64,000 nt of DNA from Terriglobia bacterium (GCA_020073245.1 JAIQFQ010000013.1:21607-85606), one strand, 5' to 3'; positions 28,045 through 37,287 are shown, numbered from the stretch's first letter. Numbers and translations: made by a program. Notes: generated from the sequence alone by a model not told the origin.

Positions 28045-28631
28045 GTCTGGACTCCGGCGGGCTGCACCCGCAGCCTCGGCGTCAGCTGAAGGGCGACCGT
28101 TGCCGCCAGCTCGCGCCTGGCCCTGTTCAGACGTGACTTGACCGTTCCAATCGGCAGCTCGAGCTCTTCTGCCAGCTCCTCGTAGCTCCAGTCGGCGAAG
28201 TCGCGCAGCATGATGAGCTGCGACAGCTCGTCCGGGAGCCTCTCGAGAGCGGCCCTGGCGAGCTCCAGGCGCTGATGACGCACCGCACGTGTGTGGGGAT
28301 CCTCGCCTCCGGGGAGCGTCTCGAGAAACTCGGGGTCGACCCAGGTGGCCTTGCGCTGTTCTCTGGAGCGGCGGTAGGCGTCAACGAAGAGGTTGCGCGC
28401 CACGCGATACGCCCAGGCGCGGAACGACGATCCCGGCAGGTACCGGTGCAGGTTCTGCCATAGCTTGAGGAAGACTTCCTGGGTCAGGTCCTCGGCCTCG
28501 CCGCGGTGACGGGTGAAGCTCACCGCCATGCGGAAGATGTCGTCGGCGGTGGCATCCACAAGCTGCTCCCAGGCCCGGTCTTCACCGGCCCGACAGCGCT
28601 CGACGATGCCCTCAAGCGATTCGCCGCTCAT
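28041..28631 (-). CDS. ECF RNA polymerase sigma factor (RpoE-like)
   Basis: The 196-residue protein has the two-domain plan of group IV sigma factors. Region 2 includes DIFRMAVSFTRHRGEAEDLTQEVFLKLW (about residues 30-57) and AWAYRVARNLFVDAYRR. Region 4 includes LPDELSQLIMLRDFADWSYEELAEELELPIGTVKSRLNRARREL (about residues 136-180), a helix-turn-helix for the -35 element. Nothing like region 1 or 3 is present. It directs polymerase to an unknown regulon and is followed, with overlap, by its likely anti-sigma gene. The 158-nt gap to the divergent nifU-like gene holds a perfect palindrome that could be a control site. Confidence 0.92.
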   Translation of the reverse strand: MSGESLEGIVERCRAGEDRAWEQLVDATADDIFRMAVSFTRHRGEAEDLTQEVFLKLWQNLHRYLPGSSFRAWAYRVARNLFVDAYRRSREQRKATWVDPEFLETLPGGEDPHTRAVRHQRLELARAALERLPDELSQLIMLRDFADWSYEELAEELELPIGTVKSRLNRARRELAATVALQLTPRLRVQPAGVQT

Positions 28632-28683
28632 GCCCTGTCCAACGCAAGCTCCCCTCCCGAGGTTCTCGCCCGCGGCCGGAGTG

Positions 28684-28695
28684 CGTAGTACTACG
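28684..28695. promoter_or_regulatory. Perfect 12-bp palindrome between ECF sigma and nifU-like genes
   Basis: CGTAGTACTACG is self-complementary over 12 bp and stands 53 nt before the sigma-factor start (minus strand) and 94 nt before the nifU-like start (plus strand). It is AT-richer than its surroundings. A dimeric regulator could bind it; no regulator is identified. Confidence 0.45.
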
Positions 28696-28789
28696 GTACC
28701 AGAGTGTGGCGCACTCGGCGAGCGGGAACACGCGGCTATGGTCAGATGTTAGCGTCCATGGCAGAATGTTGCGGAGGCGGAGGATCTGG

Positions 28790-29029
28790 ATGACGAACGC
28801 GATTGCGACGCTTGAGCAGCAGGTCAGGGAGACCCTGGAGGAGCTGAGGCCGGCACTCCAGATGGACGGTGGTGATGTGGAATTCGTCGGGATCGACGGC
28901 AGCGTCGTTCAGGTGCGGCTACTCGGCGCCTGCGGTGGATGCCCGATGGCGACCATGACCCTGGTTGGCTTCGTCGAGGAACGTCTCAAGCAACGCGTGC
29001 CGGAAGTGCGCCAGGTCGTCAGCGTCTGA
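28790..29029 (+). CDS. NifU C-terminal-domain (Nfu-type) Fe-S protein
   Basis: The 79-residue product is a stand-alone NifU C-terminal domain. LRPALQMDGGDVEFVGIDG is followed by CGGC (Cys48 and Cys51) in LLGACGGCPMATMTL, the pair that holds a transferable Fe-S cluster between two subunits in Nfu proteins. It likely carries clusters to target enzymes. The ATG at 28790 has GGCGGAGGA upstream and gives the usual length; the open frame further upstream lacks homology. It is divergent from the ECF sigma gene and converges with the HEAT-repeat gene. Confidence 0.9.
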   Translation: MTNAIATLEQQVRETLEELRPALQMDGGDVEFVGIDGSVVQVRLLGACGGCPMATMTLVGFVEERLKQRVPEVRQVVSV

Positions 29030-29099
29030 AGCCCGGCCCGAGGCCGTAGTCTGCCTTCTTTAAGTACCTCATTCGAAAGACTCCTGCGAGCCTCAGGTC

Positions 29100-30986
29100 C
29101 TAGGCCGCGGGCCGCAGCCCCACGAGCGCGATGAAACGGACGCCGGCGTCGGGATCGGACGCTCCAACCGCGAGGAGTTTCTTCAGGCGCGCGTCCTGGG
29201 GGAAGCGAATCACGGCCGCCCGCAGCAACGCGCCGCGCACCTCGGCGGTACGCGAGATCCCGCTCTCGTCCCCGTAGTCCCGCCCGAAGGCAGTGGCGAT
29301 ACCTTCGAGCGCCTCGGGCGAGTCGAGCGACGCGAGCGCCTTGGCGGCGGAAAGACGCACGGCAGGCACCTCGTCATCGAGCAGCTTGGTGAGCACGGCG
29401 ACGGCTCCCTGCGGGTGTGCGACCGCAAGCGCGTCCGCGGTTTGCCAGCGGAGTCGCGCAGTGGCCGCCTTGCGGTCGTCAGCGCTCGCGAGGTACCGGC
29501 CGCGCTCCCCTTCGGCGAAGTTCCCGATCACCTGGACCGCCTTCCTGATCTGGTCGACGGCGCTCGGCGCCGCGACACCGCCCGAGATCATGGTCTGCGC
29601 GACCGCCTGGAGAATCGGCCTGATGGCACGCCAGATCGAACGGATGCCGCGCGGATCGAGCGACCAGTCCTGCTTGGCGAGCGCCGACTGGACCGCGCCG
29701 AACTGGCTCTGGTCGCCGAGCTCGAGCAGCGCGACGCGGACCCACGCCTCCAGCCAGTCGTTGCCGGTCCCGGCCGCGAGCGCCCGCTCGAGCGTCGGCC
29801 GCGCCTTGTCGCCTCCGAGCCCGACCAGGCTTCGCACGATCTGCGGGCGGATGTCCGCCTGCTTCGCGTCGCTCGTGCGGCGGTGCCCGATCGTCTCGAC
29901 CGCCCAGTTCAGCGCCGCCTCGTCCCCGACCTCGAAGAGGATCTGGGCGGCGTTGAGTTCGTCCTGCAGGTCGCCCGCGCCCAGCTCTGACCGTAGTGCC
30001 TTGGTTGCGGCGTCGTCGTGGAAGGCGACCGCGAGACCCCGCCACGCCGCCAGCCGGACGTCCTTGCGCGAGTCCTTGGCGAGCTTGCGCAGCGGGTCGA
30101 TCGCCCGCTGATCGCGGGAACGGCCGAGGCCGAGCGCGACGCCCTTGAAGTACGGCTCGTTGTCGTTGCCGGAGCTGTACGCGAGGACCTTGGTGATCGC
30201 GGTTTCGCGCGCATCGCCCTCAAGCCCACCCGGGGCTGCGAGTGCGCCGAGGCCCTCCAGCGCGGCGACTCGAAGCTCGATGACAGCCGGGGGTGGTCCC
30301 GCCTTTCCGTGCTTGGGAGCCGGCGGGGGCGGGGCGAAGCCGCTGGACGCGATCGAGACCGTGTCGGCGTTGTCGAGCATCCAGTTCAACAGCAGGCTGC
30401 CGCGGCGCGGGCCCATGTCCACGATCCCGTCGACGCACGCGCTCGGCACCCAGTCGGACTGCATCATCTGGAGGCAGTTGTAGTAGAAGTTGCCGGCGGC
30501 CTGAGCGTCGCCGGCCTTCACGAGCGCGTGCGCGGCCTCGATCCCGCGCACCCACGGGTCCATCATCGCCGCCTTGATCTCCTGCTGCATCTTCTGCGCG
30601 TTGGTTTGGGGCGGCGGCGGGCTCATGCCGAGCATGCTCTTGAGCATCGAGCCGGTGCCGGTGTTCTTCTTGGCGTAGTCCATCTGCTTCTGGACCTCTT
30701 CGCTGTTCATCGCGCCCGTGGTCTGCTCCCCGAGCATCCGCATGACGTTGATCTGCGCCTTGAGTCCGTCGCGAAGCTGCCCGAGCGCCGTGGCGCGCTG
30801 ATCGGCCGTCAGGTGCTTCTCGCCCTCGCCGAGCAGGAAGCTCGCAGGCACAGGGTTGCGCGTCTTCGCGAGCGTGCCCTCGGCAAGGAGCTTCTCGAGC
30901 GCGCCGTCGCCGGCGCTCGCTGAGACCGCCAGCAGGCAGCAAACAACAGCCGCCGCTGGCTCATACAGGAACTTTCCGGTCGTCAT
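29100..30986 (-). CDS. Secreted HEAT-repeat protein
   Basis: The 628-residue protein has a signal peptide (residues about 9-25), a helical N-terminal third with a Pro-rich loop (MSPPPPQTN), and then about eight HEAT-like helical repeats. Examples are AIDPLRKLAKDSRKDVRLAAWRGLA and AVAVLTKLLDDEVPAVRLSAAKALASLDSPEALEGIATAF. Such repeats form a curved scaffold for protein binding; no enzyme motif is seen. The signal peptide places it in the periplasm or outside. The ATG at 30986 has a GGGGAGGG ribosome binding site about 8 nt upstream. It lies 43 nt after a DUF4412 gene on the same strand, so the two may form an operon. The function is unknown. Confidence 0.72.
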   Translation of the reverse strand: MTTGKFLYEPAAAVVCCLLAVSASAGDGALEKLLAEGTLAKTRNPVPASFLLGEGEKHLTADQRATALGQLRDGLKAQINVMRMLGEQTTGAMNSEEVQKQMDYAKKNTGTGSMLKSMLGMSPPPPQTNAQKMQQEIKAAMMDPWVRGIEAAHALVKAGDAQAAGNFYYNCLQMMQSDWVPSACVDGIVDMGPRRGSLLLNWMLDNADTVSIASSGFAPPPPAPKHGKAGPPPAVIELRVAALEGLGALAAPGGLEGDARETAITKVLAYSSGNDNEPYFKGVALGLGRSRDQRAIDPLRKLAKDSRKDVRLAAWRGLAVAFHDDAATKALRSELGAGDLQDELNAAQILFEVGDEAALNWAVETIGHRRTSDAKQADIRPQIVRSLVGLGGDKARPTLERALAAGTGNDWLEAWVRVALLELGDQSQFGAVQSALAKQDWSLDPRGIRSIWRAIRPILQAVAQTMISGGVAAPSAVDQIRKAVQVIGNFAEGERGRYLASADDRKAATARLRWQTADALAVAHPQGAVAVLTKLLDDEVPAVRLSAAKALASLDSPEALEGIATAFGRDYGDESGISRTAEVRGALLRAAVIRFPQDARLKKLLAVGASDPDAGVRFIALVGLRPAA

Positions 30987-31029
30987 GTTCAGGCCCTCCC
31001 CCCGAGGCCTGCCGGCGGCGGCCCCGACG

Positions 31030-31851
31030 CTACTCCTTGTTCAGGTCCGGCATCGCAGGCCCGCGCTGCGGCTGCATCATGTCGGTCTCGGTGTAGCCGG
31101 CGGGGATCGCGAAGGTGGATGCGGCGATCTCCGCCTTCCGCAGTTTCGTGACCTCCGTCGTGGTCTTCGTCTGGCCGCCGTGCTTGCCGTGGCCCGCCGA
31201 GACGACGACGGTCTTGAGGTGGAACCCGGTCATCTTCGCCTTGGCGAGGTCCGAGACTTTCTTCAGTTCACCCATCACCTGGCCGCCCCCCATGCCCTCG
31301 AGCGCCTTGCTCGCGTGGGCCGGCATGGCGATGGCGGTGGTCGTCCAGATGTCCTCGACCGAGTCGGCGGGGGTCTTCTTGTCCCCCATGACGGGCAGGT
31401 GCATCACCATCGTGTACGTCGTGTGCCAGCGGTAGTGCGTGGTCGGATAGCCGAGGATCTCTCCGCCCGGTTCCTCGAGCACCTTCTCGATCTTGGGGTC
31501 CGCGATCTCCATCTTGATCCCCATCTTCGCGGCTGCTCCCATCCCGGCCTCCGCGCCTTCCATCATCGCTGCCAGATCGAACTTGGAGTACGTCTTCTTC
31601 TCGGGGTTGACGATCGTCATCTCGCCCTTCGCGTTGACCAGCATGTACATGCCCTTGGAGAACATCGGGTTGTGGGTTTCGGCGAACTCGATGCGGGCCT
31701 GGTCGCCTTCCGCCTGGGCGTTCATGACCATGTCGCCCATGCTGGCCTCTTGCCCCCCTTCGGTCTTGGTGACGACTGTGAATTCGAGGCCCGCCCACGC
31801 CGGGGTTGCGGCGATTGCCGCGATGACGAAGGTCCGCAGGATTCGGCGCAT
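31030..31851 (-). CDS. Secreted DUF4412-type protein
   Basis: The 273-residue product has a clear signal peptide (MRRILRTFVIAAIAATPAWA) and then a beta-rich body. MYMLVNAKGEMTIVNPEKKTYSKFDL matches the DUF4412 pattern, in which a reporter-like strand set records a protein state, and LGYPTTHYRWHTTYTM is typical too. The Met-rich stretch EGMGGGQVMGE is odd. It is exported, probably to the periplasm or outer membrane, with unknown role. I chose the ATG at 31851 because AAGGAGA stands 8 nt before it and it gives the signal peptide. The divergent 209-nt gap to the M14 peptidase gene holds a TACAAT box for that gene. Confidence 0.75.
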   Translation of the reverse strand: MRRILRTFVIAAIAATPAWAGLEFTVVTKTEGGQEASMGDMVMNAQAEGDQARIEFAETHNPMFSKGMYMLVNAKGEMTIVNPEKKTYSKFDLAAMMEGAEAGMGAAAKMGIKMEIADPKIEKVLEEPGGEILGYPTTHYRWHTTYTMVMHLPVMGDKKTPADSVEDIWTTTAIAMPAHASKALEGMGGGQVMGELKKVSDLAKAKMTGFHLKTVVVSAGHGKHGGQTKTTTEVTKLRKAEIAASTFAIPAGYTETDMMQPQRGPAMPDLNKE

Positions 31852-32027
31852 CTGAGTGTCTCCTTTCGACACCGGCGGCTGCGACGAGCGTTGCCAACGC
31901 TGCGACCGAGACGCCGTTTCGCAAATTCTAGCTTCCACGTTGGTCCTGTCAACCGGCCCCACGGTCGGATGATTCCCGGGACGGCAGACGTCGTGCCGGC
32001 GCCGCGCGTGCCCGCCGCCGGTCGCCG

Positions 32028-32033
32028 TACAAT
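32028..32033 (+). promoter_or_regulatory. Candidate -10 box TACAAT before the M14 peptidase gene
   Basis: TACAAT lies 27 nt before the ATG in the divergent spacer. The -35 region (about 32005-32010) is GC-rich and gives no match, so an ECF-type or weak promoter is possible. Confidence 0.42.
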
Positions 32034-32060
32034 GACCGCCTGGTGCGCCGGGGGTGACGG

Positions 32061-34757
32061 ATGAGGAGACGATGTTTTGCGCTTACGGTCGGTGCCGTGC
32101 TCCTTTCGGTCGGTTGGGTCCGCGCCGCCGACGTTTTCGACGTTCTTCCGAAGGCGGCCCACGACCCGAAGGTGCCCACGCTGAAGAGCGTCCTGGGGTT
32201 CGACTGGGGCGAGGAGATCACCGATCCTGACCAGGTCGCACGGTACGCGCAGGCGCTCGAGGCGTCGGCCGCCGGGCGGGTGCGCCTGCTCGAGTACGGC
32301 AGGTCAACCGAAGGTCGCCCCCTGCTCCTCCTGGTGGTGGGCTCGGCGGAGAACCTCGCCCGCTTCGACGCGATCGAAACGGACCTCGGCAGGCTGGGAG
32401 ACCCGAGATCGCTGCCCGAGGCTCAGGCCGAGAATCTGATCAGGCAGCTGCCTGCAGTGGTGTGGATCCAGTGCTCCGTGCACGGGGACGAGGCTTCCGG
32501 GGGTGATGCGGGGCTGGCGCTGGCCTACCACCTCGCGTCGGGCACGGGTGCCGAGGTGGAGCGCATCCTCGCCAGCGCGCTCGTGGTCGTCGACCCGATG
32601 GAGAACCCGGACGGGCGTGCGCGCTTCGTCGCGTCGAACCGGCAGGCCCGCGGGGCGCGGGCGGACCCCGAGCGTGTCGCGGCGGAGCACGTCCAACCAT
32701 GGCCAGGGGGGAGGGTCTCTCACGATCTGTTCGATCTGAACCGGGACTGGTTCGTGCTTTCTCAGCCCGAGACCGCGGCGCGCGTCGCCGCCATGCTGCG
32801 CTACCACCCCATCGTCGTGACGGACCTCCACGAGATGGAGGCCGACATGGGGTACTACTTCGCTCCGCCGGCCGCTCCGCGCCATCCGCTCCTGGTGGGG
32901 CAGGGCGACGCCTTGCTCGATTTGCTCGGCCGGGCCAACGCGGCCGCGTTCGACGCCCACGGCTACCGGTACTGGACGCGAGAGGTGTTCGATGCGTTTT
33001 ACCCCGGCTACGGCGACTCCTGGCCCAACCTGAGCGGCGCCGTGGGGATGACGTTCGAGGAGGGCGGGAGCCGGGGCCTCGCCATTCTACTGAAGGACGG
33101 CGACACGGTGACCTACGCGGACGCCATCGAGCATCACCTCCTAGCCGCCTTCACGACGTGCCTTACGACGGCTGGCAACCGCGAGAGATTTCTCCGCGCC
33201 TGGTTCGCCTACCGGCAGACCGCCGTGGCTGAGGGGCAACGGGGTTCGGCACGGGCATACGTCCTAGGTGACGGAAAGCGATCGGTGTCGGCCCTCGAGC
33301 TCGGTGAGCTGCTGGCTCGGCAGGGCGTGGAGGCGGCCCGGGTGACGGCCGGGAAGGAAGGCGTGGCGACCGGCAGCGTGCTTGTTCCGCTCGACCAGCC
33401 CCTGGGCCGGCTGGCGCGGGCTCTCCTCGACCGGGGCGCCTCGATGGGTGAGGCGTTCGAGAAGGAACAGGAGCGGCGCGACGCCAAGAGGCTGCCCGAC
33501 GAGATCTACGACCTCACGGCGTGGTCGCTGCCACTGCTTCGGGGGCTCGAGGCAAGGACGTTGCAGACCGTTCCCGGCGGGCTGGGTATCGAGCGCATCA
33601 AGCCGGGTGAACGGTCCCTGGGGACCGTGAGTGGAGAGGGAAAGGTCGCGTTCCTGCTCTCTTGGGAGAACGAGGCCTCGGTGCGCGCGCTCGCGCGGCT
33701 GTTGCAGGCCGGCTTGAAGGTCGCCGTTGCCACCAAGCCGTTCACGGTTGGAGGCAAGGCGTTCGAGCGTGGCACCGTGGTCGTCCGCCGGGCGGCCAAC
33801 GGAGAAGCGCTGCGGCAGCAGGTGGAGGAGATCGCGCGCGAGACCGGTGCGAGCTTCGTGGGCACCGACACGGGCTACGCGGACAAGGGTATCGACCTGG
33901 GTTCGACGCACGTCGTGCCGCTCAAGGTGCCGCGGATCGCTGTCGCCTGGGACGTGCCGACCTCGCCGATGAGCGCGGGTGGGCTGCGCTGGGCGCTGGA
34001 GCGAGCGTTCGGCTATCCGGTGAGCGCGGTGCGCACGGGCTCGCTCGCCCGGGCTGACCTCTCTCACTTTGACGTCATCGTGATCCCCGACTCCTGGGAA
34101 AGGGGCGGTTCGTACCCGGTAACGCTCGGGGAGGAGGGCGCCAAGAGGCTCGCCTCGTGGGCCGACGAGGGCGGAACCATCGTGGCCGTCGGCGCCGGCG
34201 CTGCCTTCCTGACCGGCGAGAAGATCGGGCTCCTGGCGTCCAAGCTGGAGAAGCGCCTGGGATCGCAGCCGCAGCCGGAGAAAGGGAACCCGGAGAAGGG
34301 GAAGTCGGAGAAAGGGAAACCGGAGGAGGCGGAGAGAGGGTCGGCCGCGGGGGAGCGCAGTTTCAACTACGAAGACGCCATCAAGCCTCCGGACGAAGAT
34401 CCACCGCTGGTGCCGGGATCGATCCTGCGGGTCGAGCTCGACACGGAGAGCGTTCTTGCGGCCGGCTTCCCCGGCGGCACTGTGGACGTGCTGGTGGAGT
34501 CGCATCGGATCTTCACCCCCCTCAAGCTCGACCGCGGATCGAACGTCGGCGTCTATGCGCGGCCCGACGACCTGGTACAGGCGGGATTCGCGCTCGCGAC
34601 ATCGCGAGAACAACTCCCCCACAAGGGGTACCTTATGCTGCAGGAGTGCAAGCGCGGCAAGGTGGTGGCGTTCGCCGAGGACCCGGTTTCCCGTGGGCTC
34701 GCCCGCTCCGCCATGCTCCTGTTCGCCAACGCGGTATTCTTCGCCCCTGCCTACTGA
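32061..34757 (+). CDS. Secreted M14-family zinc carboxypeptidase
   Basis: The 898-residue product has a signal peptide (residues about 1-22) and an M14 catalytic domain. The zinc ligands are H141 and E144 in SVHGDEAS and H257 in VVTDLHEME; the catalytic glutamate is E333 or E334 in GMTFEEGGSRG. DPMENPDGRAR and DLNRDWF are also family marks. All key residues are intact, so it should be an active metallocarboxypeptidase in the periplasm or outside. A large C-terminal region (about 400-898) with a glutamine-amidotransferase-like look (FDVIVIPDSWERG) is common in M14 proteins of this size. A four-unit PEKGK-type repeat at residues about 739-758 is a surface linker. Confidence 0.88.
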   Translation: MRRRCFALTVGAVLLSVGWVRAADVFDVLPKAAHDPKVPTLKSVLGFDWGEEITDPDQVARYAQALEASAAGRVRLLEYGRSTEGRPLLLLVVGSAENLARFDAIETDLGRLGDPRSLPEAQAENLIRQLPAVVWIQCSVHGDEASGGDAGLALAYHLASGTGAEVERILASALVVVDPMENPDGRARFVASNRQARGARADPERVAAEHVQPWPGGRVSHDLFDLNRDWFVLSQPETAARVAAMLRYHPIVVTDLHEMEADMGYYFAPPAAPRHPLLVGQGDALLDLLGRANAAAFDAHGYRYWTREVFDAFYPGYGDSWPNLSGAVGMTFEEGGSRGLAILLKDGDTVTYADAIEHHLLAAFTTCLTTAGNRERFLRAWFAYRQTAVAEGQRGSARAYVLGDGKRSVSALELGELLARQGVEAARVTAGKEGVATGSVLVPLDQPLGRLARALLDRGASMGEAFEKEQERRDAKRLPDEIYDLTAWSLPLLRGLEARTLQTVPGGLGIERIKPGERSLGTVSGEGKVAFLLSWENEASVRALARLLQAGLKVAVATKPFTVGGKAFERGTVVVRRAANGEALRQQVEEIARETGASFVGTDTGYADKGIDLGSTHVVPLKVPRIAVAWDVPTSPMSAGGLRWALERAFGYPVSAVRTGSLARADLSHFDVIVIPDSWERGGSYPVTLGEEGAKRLASWADEGGTIVAVGAGAAFLTGEKIGLLASKLEKRLGSQPQPEKGNPEKGKSEKGKPEEAERGSAAGERSFNYEDAIKPPDEDPPLVPGSILRVELDTESVLAAGFPGGTVDVLVESHRIFTPLKLDRGSNVGVYARPDDLVQAGFALATSREQLPHKGYLMLQECKRGKVVAFAEDPVSRGLARSAMLLFANAVFFAPAY
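34275..34334. repeat. 15-nt tandem repeat inside the M14 peptidase gene
   Basis: Four 15-nt units (forms CCGGAGAAAGGGAAC, CCGGAGAAGGGGAAG) lie in frame and give four five-residue units of the PEKGN/SEKGK type. The purine-rich wording resembles family D of the intergenic arrays, and 15 equals one 7-nt plus one 8-nt step. Confidence 0.8.
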
Positions 34758-34825
34758 TGGGTGCGCACGCCTGGAGAGGCGGGAGACGGGGTCCATAGAG
34801 CGATGGCCGGGCCGGAGGCTCTCGG

Positions 34826-35758
34826 ATGAGCGCGCTGTGGTGGGTTGGGTTCGGTGCCGTCGTGGCGCTGTTGCTGGGGCTGGACCTGTTCGTCTTTCAC
34901 CGTCGGCCCGGCCACGAGGGCACGCGGCGTGCCCTGATGTGGAGCGCATTCTGGTTCGGCCTCGGTCTCTCATTCTCACTCCTCGTGGGGTTCACGCGCG
35001 GGCACGACGGTGCGCTCGCATACATCACGGCCTACCTCGTCGAGCTCTCCCTCTCGGTGGACAACCTGTTCGTATTCGTCGCGCTGTTTGCCTACTTCAG
35101 CGTCGCGCCGGAGCACCACCACCGCGTGTTGTTCTGGGGCATCCTGGGAGTCCTGGTCACGCGGGGAGCGTTTATCTTCGCGGGTGTCGCGCTGATCGCC
35201 CGGTTCCACTGGGTGATGTACGTCCTCGCGGTCGTACTGATCTTGACCGGTGTCAGGCTCGGCCTCGGCGTCGGGGAAGACGTGCACCCCGAGCGCAACC
35301 TCGTGGTGCGCTGGGCGAGCCGCGTGCTGCCGATGGTGAAGAGCTTCCACGGCAATCGCTTCGCGGTGCGGACCGAACACGGCTGGCGGTTCACGCCGCT
35401 CCTGTTGGTGCTGCTGGCGATCGAGAGCACCGACGTGATGTTCGCGACGGACTCTGTCCCGGCGGTCCTCGCGATCAGCAGGGATCCGTTCGTGGTGTAC
35501 ACCTCGAACATCTTCGCCGTCCTCGGTCTTCGCGCCCTCTACTTTGTCGTGGCGGGCGCACTGAGGACGCTTCGCTTCCTGCGGCCGGCGCTCTCGGTGG
35601 TCCTTGTGCTGATCGGCGTGAAGATGGTCCTCGCCGACGTCGTCGAGATCCCCACCGGGGTATCGCTCGGGGTTGTCTTCCTCATCCTCGCGAGCGCGAC
35701 CACGGCCTCGTTGCTCATGCCGGAAGTCAAGCAGCGACGGCGGGGGCGGGAGGAGTAG
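34826..35758 (+). CDS. TerC/Alx-family membrane protein
   Basis: The 310-residue protein has seven to nine hydrophobic helices and the TerC-family landmarks ELSLSVDNLFVF (about residues 72-83) and LLLVLLAIESTDVMFATDSVPAVLAI (about 192-217). Their acidic residues are thought to bind metal ions. Relatives include Alx, a manganese exporter of E. coli induced at high pH, and TerC of tellurite resistance. The presence of both halves, each with an acidic motif, makes it full length. It would export Mn(II) or serve metal loading of secreted proteins. It follows the M14 gene by 68 nt on the same strand. No yybP-ykoY-like leader motif was noticed upstream. Confidence 0.9.
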   Translation: MSALWWVGFGAVVALLLGLDLFVFHRRPGHEGTRRALMWSAFWFGLGLSFSLLVGFTRGHDGALAYITAYLVELSLSVDNLFVFVALFAYFSVAPEHHHRVLFWGILGVLVTRGAFIFAGVALIARFHWVMYVLAVVLILTGVRLGLGVGEDVHPERNLVVRWASRVLPMVKSFHGNRFAVRTEHGWRFTPLLLVLLAIESTDVMFATDSVPAVLAISRDPFVVYTSNIFAVLGLRALYFVVAGALRTLRFLRPALSVVLVLIGVKMVLADVVEIPTGVSLGVVFLILASATTASLLMPEVKQRRRGREE

Positions 35759-35877
35759 GTCCCTGATGTGGGTCGGGGCCGGCGACGGCCGCATTCGAGG
35801 ACGTTGGCAGTGCGGACAGCAGGGACGCCGGAAAGAGGCGAGGGCCCCGGTGTGTTCCTGGGGTGGGAGCATCGGCC

Positions 35878-37287
35878 ATGCCACAACACGAGTCGGCCAA
35901 GACACGTCTCGAGAGGGACACGCTCGGTGAGATGGAGGTTCCGGCGGGAGCGCTGTACGGCGCTCAGACGGCGCGCGCCGTAGAGAACTTCCCGATCAGC
36001 GGATGGACACTGCCGCCGAGGTTCCTGGCGAGCCTCGCTCGCGTCAAAGCGGCGTTCGCCCGAGCCAACGGGGAGCGCGGGCTGCTGCCGCCCGATACAG
36101 CCTCCGCAATCGCGGCGGCCGCCGACGAGGTGGCCACCGGTGGCCACTCCGACCACTTCCCGATCGACGTGTTCCAGACGGGGTCGGGTACGTCGACGAA
36201 CATGAACATGAACGAGGTCCTGGCCCACCTCGCTAACGTCCGCCTCGGGGGCGACCCGACGGCGCACCGCCCGGTCCACCCGAACGACCACGTCAACCTG
36301 GGTCAGTCGTCGAACGATGTCATACCGGCGACGCTCCGCTTGGCGGCAGCGGTCGGCTGGCGCGATGACGTTCGCCCCGCGGTCGAGAGGGTCGCTGCCG
36401 AGTTGATGCGCCTTGCCGTCAAGCACCGCGGGACCGTAACTCTCGGCCGCACGCACTTCATGGACGCGGTGCCGACGACGTACGGACGCGTCTTCGGAGC
36501 CTGGGCGGACCGGCTGCACACGTCCGCCCGGTCAGGCAACGAAGGGGCTCAGCGACTCCTCCTGCTCCCACTCGGCGGCACCGCTGTTGGGACCGGGATT
36601 AGCGCCGACCGCGCGGTGGTGGCGCGGGCGACGAAACTCCTATCGGAATACACCGGCCTCTCACTCACTCTGGAGCCGAACCCGGCCGTGGGGATCTCGG
36701 CGCAAGACGCCCCGATTGCTTTCGCCGACGCCCTTGCCGCCATCGGGCGCGTCCTGCTCGCGGTTGCGAGCGACATCCGTCTGCGCGCCTCCGGCCCATT
36801 CGGGGGCCTGGGTGAACTGGAGCTTCCCGCCGTCCAGCCGGGGTCCTCCATCATGCCTGGCAAGGTGAACCCGGTGATCCCGGAGGCGGTGGTGCAGGCC
36901 GCGTTGGAGGTGGAAGGGTTGGCATCAGCGTGCCGGGCAAGCGCAACGTTGCACCAACTCGACCTCTCCCACGCCAATCCGCTTCTCGCATGGAACCTCG
37001 ACACGATCGCCAGGCTCCTGACATCGTCGTGCACGGTGCTGGTAGAGCGCTGTCTCTTCGGGCTGAGGGTCAACGTGGAGCGTACGCGTCGGCTGGCGGC
37101 GGCCAGCCCCGCACTCGCGACCGCCCTCGCGGTGCGCATCGGATATGAGCGCGCCGCGGAGGTGGCGAAGGCTGCAGAGGCTGCCGGGACGAGCGTCGCC
37201 GAGGCGGCCCGCAAGCTCGGTGTGTTGTCGGACCCGGAGCTGGCCGAGGTGCTGGACGTCGCCAAGATGGCGGGCGCGGAGCCGTGA
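35878..37287 (+). CDS. fumC: Class II fumarate hydratase
   Basis: The 469-residue enzyme interconverts fumarate and malate. It has the lyase signature GSSIMPGKVNP near residue 322, the substrate-binding block QTGSGTSTNMNMNEVLAHLAN (about 102-122) and HPNDHVNLGQSSNDVIPAT (about 138-156). The LGQSSND wording points to fumarase rather than aspartase. The start is the ATG at 35878, with GGGAG about 8 nt upstream; an in-frame extension of five residues exists. Together with the citrate synthase 2.5 kb downstream it marks the TCA cycle. After the stop come arrays F and A. Confidence 0.93.
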   Translation: MPQHESAKTRLERDTLGEMEVPAGALYGAQTARAVENFPISGWTLPPRFLASLARVKAAFARANGERGLLPPDTASAIAAAADEVATGGHSDHFPIDVFQTGSGTSTNMNMNEVLAHLANVRLGGDPTAHRPVHPNDHVNLGQSSNDVIPATLRLAAAVGWRDDVRPAVERVAAELMRLAVKHRGTVTLGRTHFMDAVPTTYGRVFGAWADRLHTSARSGNEGAQRLLLLPLGGTAVGTGISADRAVVARATKLLSEYTGLSLTLEPNPAVGISAQDAPIAFADALAAIGRVLLAVASDIRLRASGPFGGLGELELPAVQPGSSIMPGKVNPVIPEAVVQAALEVEGLASACRASATLHQLDLSHANPLLAWNLDTIARLLTSSCTVLVERCLFGLRVNVERTRRLAAASPALATALAVRIGYERAAEVAKAAEAAGTSVAEAARKLGVLSDPELAEVLDVAKMAGAEP

